A stretch of DNA of 64,000 nt from Lutjanus erythropterus (GCA_020091685.1 CM034605.1:8425019-8489018); one strand, 5' to 3'; shown: positions 37,501 through 52,500, numbered from the stretch's first letter. The notes: generated from the letters alone by a model not told the origin. Translations and numbers: made by a program.

Positions 37501-40500
37501 TATTGTCTAAATGGCTGCGACTGACTACTACATTGTTTCAAATGAATTCAAACTAATTCATTGCCAAAGAGAATGCATGCTCTTGGCCCACTACTTTTAT
37601 TTTATTTCATTAAAGGGGTGAAACTACTCACTTCAACCAAAGATTATATATTAAATTGGATTACAACCTATTTAATATCCTGTCTGTGGCTCCCATTTGC
37701 TATTTGGACTGCTGTACTCATTTTGCATGCACAACTGCTGCATATTGCTTCTTTAAATGTCTGTTTTGTCACTTTATCAAACATTAGCCCCAGTCTCGGC
37801 AGTCAGCTGTGGCTTAAGTGTAGGTGTCTTTCCTCTCTCTGCTGAATGAGTGGGAATATCACAATATATTGCATATCGCAATCTAAAAACGTCTCTATCA
37901 TTTCAGACTGTGACAATATCTACCTCAATGTTATACATGGGTAATTATTTTATTTTATTATTCCAATTTAATTTTATGAAATGACTGCTACTGACTGCTG
38001 CATTGTTTTTGTTTTGCAGTTGTACATACATAATTCAAACATTCACTGACAAAGATAATTCATGCCAAGTTTTTGCACCTGCTTAGGCCATGGCTGACTA
38101 CTTTTAGTTTATTAAAGAATGAAAGGAGGAAAGGAGTACTTTTAAGTTAAAAGGAGAAATGAATTATATAGATATATAAATGGAAAATGCTGTACACACC
38201 AGATTTAATGAAATCTATAATTACATAAAGGATTTTTTTTATTTTACATGAATATTGTGGACTTTTTTTTACCATGGTTTTATCATATCTTGAGTTGTTG
38301 GTATTGTTACATCCTTATAAATAAACAAGGATGAAAATAACTTCTTTTTCTAACTTCAGGCCAGATTAGCACAGTTACCTCTTAATTATATATGCCATAT
38401 ATGTGTGTTAAGGCTTAAAGCAACAGCAGGAGTTTTTAACTGGTTATGAAACAGTCTCAATATATTACTGATGCCTCTGCATGATCTACATATCAAAATG
38501 AGGCCATCAGCACCGAGATCAGCTGTTTTTTTTATAGTTATTCTTAAAGCCTTACATTGGGTCCGATTCTCTGTGAAATCAGATGAAACAACTTCCTGGG
38601 TGAAGTTACTGTGAATAGCACGTTAGACAGTTAAAAAAGTAGCAGGAGGAGATTTTTCTTTAGATACTTTTATTTTTTACGTTATAGTTTTTGGTTATTA
38701 CAGTGGAAACACCACCGCTCTTGTCCACAGGGACCTCCAAAATCAGCAAAATATGAAAGTTCCTTGCAGTAGCTTTAATGTATGTGTTTAGAGTTGAGCA
38801 CTTCAATCTCAAGTAGAGTACTTTGCTGTAAATTTGCTTCCCTTGAGATTGAAAACTAACTATGCCAAGACCAAATAGAAGATAAAAAGACATCCCCCAC
38901 CTTGGTCCAACTTCTTCTGTGGTCAGCATCCAGTGAGGATGGCAGTCTTGGTGTTGTTTCTGAATCAAATCCAACAATCCATCCGTCCTCAAAAAGTGTT
39001 TGGGTATGAGCCCCTCCTGGACTCAGATTGAGTTTGTGTGAGGTGCTCTTTGGATAGGGGCACATGTACTCAAAAATCAAAAAGAAACTCCAAGGCATTC
39101 TCCTTTCAAACAATTAAAATGCCTTTATTGTTACAGAATCCACCCGTCCTCATCAACCAAATGGTTTGTTGAGACATTTAAGAGGATTGTAATGAATGTC
39201 ATCATACTGTCTGTATCTTGTTGAATGTCTTTGTTTCTTTTTCTTTTTCTTGCTTGGAGGCTTCAGCTCACTCATGTGGCTGTTTCCAGGGTAACCACAT
39301 TCACTTTTGAAATTTACCATGTCTGACATTGGATACTGTCCGTCTCCATGGCAACAAAGCCCCTAAAGTCCCAGTTAAATATAAGACCTGGTATCAAACT
39401 AAAAGGGGAATGGAGATGTAACTTTGAAAATGACCACTTACTTGTCAATATCCGCTCTTCACAGCCCTTAACAGAAAAGAGGGCTGCTGAATTTGCTCAT
39501 TGTCTTCACCAGTCATGTTCAGTCACTGATAAAAATTGATTTCTAGGACATTGTCTTCAGGGGGATCTTAAACCAGGCAAGATGTTGCCTACCTGCAACT
39601 CATCCACAAACCTCTATTGATCCATGTAGGAGAGGCAGGCTTGATGTCGCATCTATCCTCCCTCTCTAATGGCTTCAGTGTTTAATCTCTGTCCGTTCCT
39701 ACCAACCTGTCACTTTCTATCACACACGACTGCCTTTTCATTATGTTCCTGATGTCCGACACATTGAGACACTGCTTCTGAGGCAGCGGTTTGTGCTGTT
39801 CTCTCAGCCGTCTCCTTGGCCACTTGCCAGAGGACAGGGTTTGAATGAAATATAATAATGTTTTCATTGAAGAGAGCACAAATCTGCATGTTTAGTTTTC
39901 TCTACAGAAAGTGAGAACATGCAGCGCGCTCAAATGATTCTCTGGATTTGTAGCTCTAAACGACCTTTGTGAATATTTGACATGTCAGTGGGGAGCCTGA
40001 CTTTCCCATTGATTACTTCAAAACCATTCACATCTTGGCTTCGGGTTAATTGTTGCAGATGTATCACCCTCACTCAAGGTCTGCCAGGCTTTTTACACCT
40101 GTAGTGATTTCCCATTAGCGTCTCTAATTGGAGGATTCATTATGTGATGTGTGACCAATCAGACAAAATAGAAGACAGGGTAGATGAAATGATGTTGGTT
40201 AATGGCATCAGACTTTGAAATGTTAAGCTTTCCTGGGGCAGATACAGACAGAGGCAAACTGTGGACTCTGCCCTCCCAGTCCTAGTGCTCTTAAATACCA
40301 GACTTGTACACAGTGGTCGTTGAGGACAGTGACATGTGTATGTCTTTTCCCAACAGACAGCATTTTTTTTTTTTTTTACATTTCATGTTTATTAAACATT
40401 TAATAAGGGCTCCACCAACATTTCTCTGAATACCATTTTATTGTTGTCAAACAATAAGATAAATAATAATTCTTTGTATTGCCACTGAAAAACATGCATG

Positions 40501-43500
40501 TGCTGTAGTGTGTTTTCATGGCATGACCTTAATCAGGAAGTCGGCCACATCTGAGATACTGAACGCAAAAATGCAACCAAAGTCACAAATGTTGAATCGG
40601 TTGAAGAAGGACATTTTAATTGTTTATATGTTTATGACAGATCAATATTTTGATCCAAAAAGTTTTACTAGTTAGGGGTGGGGGAAAAATTCAGTCGCTG
40701 ACTCTGAAGTATTGCCAAAAATATCAGTATAAAAAAATATTGATGCTGATTATTTGATGCTTTCAATTTTTGATATTGATACTCCAGTATCAGATGCAAT
40801 TTCTTTCTCTCTCCTCTCTCCAACAGTGAGTTGACACATACACACACTGCTGCAGTGCCCACATAGTCCTGCCAGCTCTCACTTACTCACAGCGCTGTCC
40901 TCTTCTTGTCACTCACCTCATTTGCTCTGGGTTGAATATCTGTTGTCATGACATATCCTTGTTATATTGAGGTTTTAATGAAAATCAGACATTTCATGTC
41001 CTCTATGTTGAGTCAGTTTTTCCCAGTGGTATCAATAATAGTATTGGATATACCATAGGTATAGGTATTGCATAAAAATTAGTTATTCCAGTATACTGAT
41101 ACTTAACACTACTATTAAGTATTTTGATTTCTTTCTTTTTGTAATTCCTGAATTGATTTTTTGATTGCTGAATTGATTTTTTTTGTGTGTATAAATAACT
41201 AGTGCTTAGCCCATTAATTCAATGCGAACACATGATGGGAACAGCCATTAACACGCTAATGGAAATTAGCACAGCAGTTGCTTTAATATTATCTTAACAA
41301 ATGGATGCATTTTACCTCACATGATCAAAACTCGAACTCAAAATTCACAGCTTCAAAGTTCAGTTTCACGTGTAAAGGATGGTTAAGTTAAGGCATTACA
41401 TCTGTGCTGTGTGTAGTTTTCAGGAACTCTATGACATAGATGCAAACACCCTATAGGCGTAGTTGTTGATCAATTTCAGTTTTTCCTAGGGATTTTCCAT
41501 GTGTCGATACAGAGAGTGGAGCTCCAGATATTTTGGCAAGCAGAAACTTTGCTCTGATTAAAAACAATCATCATCATCATTTTTTAAAAGAGAGGGAAAA
41601 TCCTACAGGCTTTAATGTGGATGTTCGTGTTAAACTAATACCTAACAGCAGGGTGGATTGTGTTTACCATGTGATGATGATGATGTTACATTTTTCATGC
41701 ACTTAGCCCTCCAGACAGGAAACAAAGAAGTAAGCTGTAGAGTAGTCATCTCTTTTCAGCATTTCAGCAGGAATTGTCCTCTCAGCACTGCGTAAATGCT
41801 CAAAAATCCGTTGACATTCTTTTGTTATTTGTTTCTTTTTGGGCAGCTGAAGCAAACTTGACTTTCTGAAAACATACGTTGTTTTCTTCCTTTGGCTGGA
41901 GAGCAGGAAGATAGAATTCGCCCAGTCATTGTGGATTTACCAGCTCCTCGCCAGCTACATGTCATCATTGACTGTTGCTCTTTACAGAACAAATGAAGAC
42001 AATTTTGAATGCTACAGATTTATTGCGAGTGTCTAAAGTTATTGCACGCCTATCATAATATGGTAATTGTGCGATGTGATTAGGACAGCACTATTAATTA
42101 TATTCATCTCAATTTTGGCTGCAATCAAATGAACATGATCATGTCATGATTATGACATTTAAAATACGTTCACTCCACCCTGCAGCAGCAGCCTGTGCAA
42201 AATTTCCTGGATGTTGCAACTACAGTTCAGAGTAGAAGAGAAATATACAACAGAGAGCAGACAGATGAAATGAAACTCAAATGACTGGAGCAGAAGGTGA
42301 GGAGCTAGGCCCCCAAAAATGGATCATCATCATCTGTTGTTTGGAAGTTTTTTATATTCAGGGCAAGTGATGTTAAGCAGAAACAAATCATATGCAAACA
42401 GTGCACAAGACTTGTGTCTGTACCCCAAAGCAACATAATTAACTTGTTCAACCACCTGCAAAACCACCACAAGCTGCAGTACGATGAATACATGAAAGCC
42501 AAGAAGAATAATGTTGGTAATCTTACCTCACTAAATCCCCGTTCATGTCCAGTAAACATTCATAACAGCAGAACTGTATAGTGTCTAATCAATGTGGCAT
42601 TATGCGAAAGTGTTGATTTCATTTTGTAAGGACCAGTCTCATTTGATGCACAGATTTGTACATAAGCAGGAATATAGCAAAACATGAAAGTGGAAGCAGT
42701 GGTCTGTTCCTTTAAAAATGAAAGGTCAATAAAAATATTTTTTCCCTAAAATCTGTGCATAATTATGCTAAATAATTGTGATCACAATATTGATCACAAT
42801 AAATCAGCAGTGTCATTTTGGCCATGACTGTGCGGCTATAGATCCATACCTCTGTTGGCTAGATGCATAGTTATTAGTAGAATATGGGGAAAAAAAGAAA
42901 CTGTGTACCAAAACAAGGAGGGTTTGTTGTGTTCAAGTGTGAGAATCAAGGTGGGAAAAGTGCCTGTAATTAACAAGGATCTTCATCCACTTTAAACATG
43001 AGTGTAGCATATGAACTGAAGAGATACTGAACATATCTTTTGAGGGCTCCTAAAGCCTACTTTTTTACTTACATTACCAAAACATAACTGTAATATGAGA
43101 TAATATCAGCCAATAATTACTTGACTGTATAATCATGTTTGCTGTGTGGTAAGAATTTGGCCACTAATTGCAGCATGTACATGCAACTGGTACATATAGT
43201 GTTTGCTCTCTACTTAAACAATGACAGACAGATTTGGAAGATTATAAGCAGAAAGTTGTCTACATCACTGCCTCAGCCAGACAGGGAGTGTGTCCTGTAT
43301 TCGATTACAATCTCAGGAGACAGTGCTGGATGATGATGATATGTCTCCACCCAGCCCAGTTCAGAAGACTCTGGGGATGGGGAAGAATAACTAAGCACTG
43401 AGGGCTGTAAAATGGATGTCCTGTTAGCAAGTGTCTGACATGAGTTGTGTATATTGCGCATTGACACAGTCGGTGTCCAGTGCAATGACCTTGGGAACTC

Positions 43501-46500
43501 TAGGCAAGCTTTTAACTGGAGAAATGTTTGTGCTGCACAGTGTTGTCCTGCCTGCAGCCCCCTGCTGATGTCCCAGACAACCCAGTGTTTTTTGCTTAGT
43601 TCAGTCCTCACTCCAGATGTAGAGGAACAGCAGGACTGGCCAGGGTCCACTCAGATGGGGTAATGGTGTGAGTTGTGGACAGTATGTTTGTCACAGCTTA
43701 AATGTTCTCCAAAAGCGGCATGAGTGTGGTCTCTGTCTGATTTAATTTGGTCATTTTTTGAATAAAAAATATAGTGAACTGGCTTATTCAGCTTACAGAC
43801 AACCTGCACACTTCCAAAAGTGCACCAACCTCAAGTTTTTGTGTTCTTTGCTGGAGCATCCTATGTTGGCTGACCTTGTCCCCTTGCCAAAGGTTGTGTA
43901 TCTCCAGCAGTTCAGGTGAAAGCAGGGAGTGTGTGGAGGTAATGATAGAACCCCAATTAGCACAAATCAGCAAATTTAAGTAAATGCTCCGGGTCCATAT
44001 TTACATCCTCCGCACCTGCTATCTTTGATGGAGTCCAACATGGTGAGCCTAAATATAGTTTGGCTTGGTTTATCAGAATAACTGGTGCTGGCGTAGGTCA
44101 GCGGATGTAACTGCCCACCCAAGGTGCTACCATCTGAAGGCTGGTGAGATGGTGTGATAGGTCGCCGGTGGATATTATTTCACTATCAGACATGTGAAAA
44201 AAACTCAACCTGCCATGATATATTTAAAGAAGAAGAAGAAAAAGCTGTACTGGTTTGATGTTTCTGTAAATTATGTAGCATTTTTGTTTCCTTGGCAGCA
44301 AAAATGCAGCTGGAAAAACAATGTGGTTGAACAGTGTGACCACAGTGGCTGACCACTGTCTCCTTATTGTAGTCATCAGTGTGACTTTAAAGGAGAAATA
44401 TGTCATATATTTACTGTACTAAAACATACAATGACCATGACATGTCATCAGAGATTAAGGAAACATGTTAAATTGAAATACTCCGACAACAGTCAGTATT
44501 TCCATTCTGGTGTTGAATGTCTGTTTTTGTTTTGGCCTGTTGTGTGATTGTGCACTTTGCCTGTTTCACATTTATTCACTTTACATGGAGCTTAAATTAA
44601 TATTGAATGCTTGCAGAATGAGTTAGTGTCAGTTTATGAGTCATAAGAAACCATTAATAATGTTTTAGCAGGAATAGGTGTTTATAATGGTTAAACTGAG
44701 CAGTATGGTAATGGAATATGGCAGCAAAGCAGGCTGTCAGTAAAGTCCATCTCCAGAGTGTGTATTTTCAGAGCAGTGGGCTTCTGTTTTGGGATTAACA
44801 GGCTTATCTTTCCTGAATTACACACAGCTGATCAATTTACAGTGTAGGACTCTTTGTCACTTGTCACTTTCAAAGTATAACATTGTGCTCATCTTGCGCT
44901 CCTGTAGGGTCAGTGTCCTTGCAGCCTGCAGGCAAACTGCCTGAGCTTGGAGTCTGGGGAGGAGGGGGCATGGGTAAACAACTCACTTCCAATATTTTGA
45001 ACTTGGATTGGAGTACCCATTTTTGAATGCTAGCGTGTTCCATTTTTCCCCTTTAAGCATCATCAGTTTGTTTATGATATGTAGTGGGTCTCATTCAAGA
45101 ACATTTTAGTAGTCCTATCTTAAATCTCTTTTCTCTTTTTTCATATGAAGGGCTTGTACGAACATACCACGTCAGATTCAGCAAATATTAGTAACTTCAG
45201 ATAACTGTGTAAATGATTCACCTGTGTGTATCTGAGTGCACGTGCACGAGACTTGTAAATTAGCATAATTAATGCCCCTATAATACCACATAAGGCTATG
45301 CTTTCTGCCCCATATGTCAGGAAGTATTAAGTCATGAAAACACCATCAAAGAGAAAAAAGAAGTTTAGGAGTTTGGAGTTTGACATCCTGCTTTCAGAGG
45401 TCCATAAAGGAAAATCTGTCAATTTAATAGCTTCAACAGTGGAATTAAAAAGACCTGCTAAAACAAAGAAAGGGGAAAAGCGGATGCTGTTAATTCCATG
45501 GGCTGTGACTCAAATAAAGAAGAAATGTGTCTATGAGAAAATGACTTCAGAGGGAAAAAAAACGACTCGCCACAGATGCAGTAAGGGGCGAGCAATGACT
45601 GCATCAGGAGGAGGGGGTCAGGAGAAGTTTTCATCACGGAGATCAAACACAGAATGAGTGAGGATGTTGGACAGACTTCATAAACCTGCATGTGCACATA
45701 TATGACCAATACACCTGACAGCAGGTAATAATAGATCATTGGTTGAATGATGATAGGCTTTGATTTGAAATACAGTCAAACAGCAAAATGTTGGCATAAC
45801 TGACATGGCAATGGAATAATGAAGTATAATTTAGTTTTCAAAGTCAAAATGTCTTCAAACTAATGAAATATACAGTCATTAGTGAAAAACTTTGGTTGGA
45901 TAACAGCAGACTGCCTGCACATGAGCCTATGACAGGTCTGGACACTTCTAAACTGTATTCGTATCTGAAAGAAAATTCAAACTACAAGAAAATTGGTGAA
46001 TGCAACAAATTCTCCTCAATCACTCATAGGCCTCACTTAAGAACAAATCTGTTCCTGCGATTGGTTCTTGCATGAGGCCCATTGTTCTCTGCGATACTGC
46101 CAGTAACAGAGTGCAAATCTAATGCACTACCCTCTCCACCTTTTTTTTGTTTCAATTAATTGTATTTTGTCCTTCTTGCAACAAATAGCACTTCCTCCAT
46201 AGAGCTCAGTAATGCAGTGCATAAAATAACAAATCACCTGTAGCTGCACTAAAAGGAGCCAGTTGGGAATGCTCAACAGTGTCTGAACATTTTAAGGAAA
46301 CTTGGAAATTTTAATGTGGTCAGAACTATGCTGACATTGTTTTGTAAGACCGTCATTGAGACGTAGTAAACAGGAACAAACTGGGCAGTGTTATTAAACT
46401 GGGTGACGAGATAACTGGGGAACAATTTGGACTTAAATGGCAGACCCGCTCACCATGAATTTAGCTCACAAGATCATACCTGACCCACTGTACCCTCTGA

Positions 46501-49500
46501 ATGAATATGTACTTTTATTTTAAGGACTATGGTATAGTATGCCAAGGATGCAGGCTAAAAGAGGCATCACATCCTTTGTTCTATGCAGCATTCGGCTGCT
46601 TAACAAGCTCTGATCACATGCAAATCTGAATCTGACACTTTCTTGAACAGGAATTGATGCCCTTTATGAATTTCCAATAGATGTCATGTGCTGTCATGTG
46701 TGGTTGTTAATGTCTTTCTGTGCTCTGCGTGCACAACAATTTCCCTTAGGGGCAATTAAGTTTTCATTCACTCATGGTCCAATGTGGAATATTAAGATTT
46801 TTTTTAATCTTCCCTCTGAAATGTACTCTAATGAAAGCCTTGTATAAACACTAATATTATTGTGAACCCTGGCTTAGTCATATTTTGCATTCCTCAACAG
46901 CATCTCTCAATACATATGGTTACCACATGTACCTGCCACATGTCACCCCAATCCAGTAGAGCAGAGCCCAACAGATGAAATGGGACGTGGCAGCCGGTGC
47001 CCCACCCCTGTGGGACTAAATGTGATTACAGTAATAACCACCTCTACCCTTAGACGTTTAATGGGATTATGTTAAATTGTCTCATTAGAACAGATTACAA
47101 CACCGGCGTCTGACCTTATGTGTGTGCCTGTTTGTATGTTAAGAGGTTATATCCACTCACTGGTCATTAAGTAACAAGTCACAGGTATTACCATTTCCTT
47201 AACTGTCAGTATTGTTTTGCACAGGCTTGTCTTGGAGATATTTACACTAGGAAGAGCAGGTTATATTTGGGTAGACAGACACCTGCTTATTTTTGACTCT
47301 GGCTATTTGAACTTTCAGGTTTTTACATCTAATCATTAGTGGTCAGACAGGTCTCTTGTTTGCTGTTTACTTATTTTTCTTTCTCCCTCTATCTCTTCCT
47401 GTCCCACCAGTTGTCCGTTCCTGGCGATGCAGTTGACCCCAGTTATCCCAGTCATAGGAGGAGTGCTTTTTATGTTTGTATTGGGGACTCTCCTGAGAAC
47501 CAGCTTCAGTGACCCAGGGGTCCTGCCCAGGGCCACTCCAGATGAAGCAGCTGACCTTGAGAGACAAATAGGTAAGACTGTTAATTGATTTTTTTTTTTT
47601 TTTGATGAAAACTTATTATTGAGGGTTTGTTTCTCTGCGTCTGCATTTTTATGCTTTTTCTGTCTGTTCATATTTCCTCGGATGTCTCTGACCACCCTTG
47701 TTTATCCCTTTAGCAGCTATTTTTTTGTTATTGTATTTATCTCCAGGCTCTTCCTCGCTGTCTGAGCTTATGATTACGTCTATTTTAGATACCGTATTTG
47801 TCTGTGAGTCTGCATGGTGCTGATCCAGGGGAACTAGTGTCTGCTTTTACAATCTCCCGTACGGAGTACCAGATTATCTGTCTGATGTGTCTGAAGTTTG
47901 CCTGTGTCGTCAGAGAAATGGGGATCAAGCCTCCACTGACTTTAAAGGCGCTCTGCATTTAGGCTGAGCTGAAGTATCGGTGCTGCTTTGACCAAATGGC
48001 CTTTGATCTGTTTATTTCACTCCCATCTTCTCCAAGAGCCCCCGTCTGATGTATTACCTGACTCATAAATTTCATCTGGATAACTTCTGAATCTAATTTG
48101 TGATGTGAAAGTTAGAACTGTTGGTGCATTAGGAACCACTTGATATGGTGTAACTGAATTACCAGCATCGCAGCACTGATGAGAGCTCGCCAGGAGTCAG
48201 AAACAGCCGAGACTGCAGTTTGTGATGTGGATTCAGTCTGTTCATGAGATTGCACAGTTGCCTCACTGTTTACAATTCATTACATCACACATTAAGATGC
48301 CAAGGATTCATTTTGGAATAAAATAAATTAATGCAAAAAGCACAGTATCTGGATGTAGCCCCTTATCAGATGTTTCTTACTGTTTTTTCTAACTGATTGC
48401 CTGGCAAGACAAAAATTTAGAATGAGAAGTTGACAAATAGCCATTCAAGGCTTCCCTTCCTCTACAATTTCCACTGTATTTGAGATCTTTCATGGATAAT
48501 TGGCATGTTGGATTTAGCATTGAGTTACGGATAAGCTTGCAAGTATTGAAAAATTATTCAGAATTCAAAATTAGAACTGAAATTGTGCTTACTCAAAACT
48601 AAGGCAAGGCAGTTTTATTTGATAGCACATTTCATACACCAGGGCATTTCAGTGTGCTTCACGGGGTAATAAAATACAGTAAAGGTAAAAGATTTCCAAT
48701 TTAAAACAGTCCAGGCCAGTGGTACAAGAGAGAAACAAAATTTAAAAGAAACTAGTGCAGTTTAATCAAGAGAAAAAGATTAAAGGACAGAGTAAATACC
48801 CTTGACATTTAGATGTACAATAAATGTATTATTATTATTATTATTATCATTATCGTTATTATTACTATTATTATTATTAAATTCAAATAAAACATGTACA
48901 TGAAGACTATTTAAAAGTTAAGCACATAAGATAAGTTTTTAGCCATCGTTAGGTAGAGTACTCACTTTAAAATAGGAAAGTTTTTAAGTTGCATGATAAT
49001 AAAATCTGCTTTGCCATGTTCTGAAAACAGTGTATTAGTACTGGTGTTTCACCTGTTCAGGAATTGCATTGGACCACTACATACATCATCAGCCATTACA
49101 GAAGCTGCTAAAAGTTTGGTTACAGCTTCACGAGGCCTCTGTTAGAGGAGGCAGAGCAACCATCAGGAGCACTTCAGACTGGAATTTACACTGGTGTCAG
49201 TTAAGTTACTTGCCACTAAGTTTTAGGACTGAATCACTAGTCTCTCACAGTATCCTGCTGCCCTGTAGCTAAATGGAGTATCACCACTTTACTCAAAGGT
49301 TTAACTTTTTAAACCTCCTTTTTAAAAACACCCTTTAAAGTTTTGGTCTTTTTATTTGGGATGTGAAGCTTCTGTTTCCCAGCGATGGTCCTCACCATGC
49401 TTCAGGCCACTGGGGCCTCATTAAACAAACTCTGGACTGGCTTAATTAATCTCATTAGGAGACTTAAAAGCTTTTGGAGAGAAGGTAAAGTACAGAGAGC

Positions 49501-52500
49501 TTGGAGCAGTGGGCTGAAACAGCACTGTGCTAAAGTACCATGTCATATTGGAAGCAAAGCATTTTTTTCAGAGGGTAAACAAATTAAAGGCTGAAAATAT
49601 GAACAATGTTGACCCAAATACCACACTGCCCCCCTCTCCACCATCATTTCATCCCAATTGGCTTTTGTGCTGTGCATATCCAAGCGTAGGAATTGGCTGT
49701 TTCTAAACTGGAATCTCTTGTTCACGGACGATTGATTGTTGCCATGTTGTTGCTGGTTGCCTGTAGCTGAATCTGTGTGTGCACAGGTGGTAAAATGATA
49801 GAACAGATTAGCTTTTTTCACGACATGGTATTTTTCTAGTTTTATAGTCATTCCTTTTCGTTACCAAAGACATAACATTTTTCTCACCGGCTTAATTGCT
49901 GAGATGTGGATTTGGAGGGACTCGACACAAGTTTACAATGGTGTTCAGGGCATAACAAACAGATGCATTCAGACAGATGTTAAACAAGTACAAATGAAAT
50001 ATCTAAATTATTTGGAAGTGAAAAAAATAGGTTAATATTAAAGTGATTAGCCAAACTGACCCTTGTAATCATCTATCATGTTTTAGATTATAAGGCTCTT
50101 GTTGTACTCTGACAGCTACTTAGGGTAACTGCAGGGTCACAACATTTTGGGAGCGTTTGTAGTCATTTTCGCTTTGAAGAAAACATTTGAAGAAATTAGT
50201 TCAAGATTGTTTTAATTTTGGAATAGCTTATAAATGCGATTCCCTTGCATCTCTGTAGTCTTTCCCTGAAACAGCCTCAGTCAGTCTCATGACTGCCAGT
50301 AAACCGATAGACTGCTTTAGTGCTTTTGCCATTATGGGTCCCATTATCTTCCATTTGTAAGTAACTGGCTCGTAATAGCTTGAGCATTTTACACATACAC
50401 ACACACACAAATACTTCAGGTGGGTTGTATACTTCAGTTAGGAATGTTAGATTTAAACTACGGAGAGGTAAAGGTCACCACCTTTTCCCAAAGCCAGTAA
50501 AAATGTAGAACCGCTTTAATGCTTTATTAAAATGTATTTTATTCATCCATCCGTCCATTTCATCCATTGTCCTTAACCGCTTATCCTGACGAGTTGTGGG
50601 GGGGCTGGACCCTATCCCAGCTGACATTGGACGAGAGGCGGACTACACTTGAGACAAGTCGCCAGTTCATCACAGGGCTGACACATAGAGACAAACAACC
50701 ACTCACGCTCACATTCACACCTACAGGCAATTTAGATTTATCAGTTAAACCCTTGTGCTGCATGTCTTTGGACTGCGGGAGGAAGCCAGAGTACCCGAAG
50801 AGAACCCACGCAGACACGAGGAGAACATGCAAACTCCTCACAGAAAGGTCCTGCCCCAGCCACAAACTCCCCAGCCCCCAGCCAGATAGGGGATTCGAAC
50901 TCAAAACCTTCTTGCTGTGACGGTGCGGCAGTGCTAACCACTGTACCACTGTGCAGTTGCTTATTCCTAATCCTTCTTCCTGTTTTCTCTTTTTTCTGTC
51001 AGATTCTATCAGTCTTTGTAGGGTAGAGTCTCTACTTACACCTCCCATTACTCTCTTTCTATTCAAACACCTTTAATCCTGCTCCTTCTTACATTGGTGC
51101 TCTGTCCAGACCTGTGCAGTGCAGCGCTGTTTGGTTCTAGCCGTGGCGTGGCAGCTTGACATGCAAGACATTAGTAGCACATCTGTTAGCTCTTAGGGTG
51201 ATCATCCAACCCCTTCTCAAGCCCCAGCAACCAACCAGCCCCACAATGAAAAAGGCATGTCTCTTTCAATGTCTCTCTACCTCACTATTTTTTTTTTTAC
51301 CACTTGCAAATTTGTCTTGAGTCAGTGATTAAAATGCATTTTGCAGTTGAGAAATAGTTCAGAATTTCTATTTTCACTGTCCATGTTGACACTGTTATTC
51401 ATTAATTTTCTCTATGAGTGTTTGAACATGCTTGCTCTTGCTTCCCCCTCTCCTACTTAGAATAGGACTCATTCCTAGCAGTGATGAGCGTCTTACTGAG
51501 ACAGCTCTCAGTCCATTTGTATTCACAACCTCTTTTTTTAACCAGCATGTCCTTATATAACTGTACAGATGCTGATGATAAGAAAGCAAGTGACAGGCTT
51601 AGTGAGCAGGAGTAACTTTTTCTCATGTCAGTGCTGTCTCGTAACTGTTTCAGTTGCTGCTTTTTGATTTGTAGTTTGATGTACAGCACTTGGTAACTCT
51701 ATTTCTTGTCACATGTTTGTCTCCAATAAGCTTTTCCACACAAAATCCTAATAAATTGAAATAGGGTCTCAAAATGACAGCCCGGGGTCCATTTCTGGCC
51801 CTCCATCCCTGTCCCTCCGGCCCACGACATGATGTCAAAAATGTAACGAAACCACAGACAAAACCGACAATGCTCAGCTAGTCATTTTCATCATGGGTGT
51901 TAATGACCAATTCACAGTGACAGAATAGTTGCTGAGTTTCTGTCTAACGTATGACTAGCTACTGTATCTAAAAGGTAATGAAAGTGCTGCTTTCATTTTA
52001 AATTTGAAGAAAATATGTTAGTAATGGAAACAAAAAAGTAATTTTATTTTGCATATATTGCACTTTCTTGCAGTACTTGAACACTGAAGTGCCCCCCTAT
52101 TAGATGATGTTACCATCAGTGTTTGAGACACCTGAATTAGATAGTATAAGTTTTATTAAATTTAAATTAAATTATAGGGTATTGCCAATGACAGCCTCTA
52201 TAATACCTTCCCAATTATATTTTGCAGTATCTTGTGCACATACTATATATGCATATGTCTAACTAAAGTACTTAAAACAAAAATCCATGAAAAATCCTGC
52301 CACCAGAGGCCGGAGAAGTTTTGTACTTCACCAGCAGCCTCATAAATATATGATGATGTTTTGAGCTCCAAATGCTACAAGGCTCAAGTTCAACACTACT
52401 CCTATTGATCTGTTGACTAAACAATGGAGGACCTAATGTCTGTACAATATGAGACATCAAGGTCTATTATGCTCAGTGTACTTTAGGAGGGAAAGCTGAT

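Larger units (their letters stand above)
22995..47410 (+). other. zdhhc14: zdhhc14 intron 1, repeat-rich, no other gene
   Basis: This 24.4-kb intron holds the elements listed separately and otherwise A/T-rich sequence without recognisable exons. Blocks with higher complexity and no repeat character are 27280-27660, 34780-35770 and 39230-40000; these are the likeliest places for regulatory DNA, but nothing in the sequence proves function. A decayed pair of similar ~130-bp segments is at about 37500-37640 and 37985-38125. Undefined DNA-element scraps lie at 25380-25620 and 40670-41110. Confidence 0.6.

Noticed and set aside
40670-41110. Full DNA transposon beginning TAGGGGTGGGGGAAAA
   Set aside because: A left-end-like motif and GATACT/AGTATC words are present, but no matching right end or target duplication was found.
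43273-43650. 125-codon minus-strand open frame in intron 1
   Set aside because: No domain or splice-site support; residues look random.
50860-50956. Possible minus-strand tRNA gene
   Set aside because: The A/B boxes belong to the head of the V-SINE and are followed directly by the SINE core.
50581-51066. 161-codon minus-strand open frame
   Set aside because: It lies mostly inside the minus-strand V-SINE; its residues are translated SINE core.
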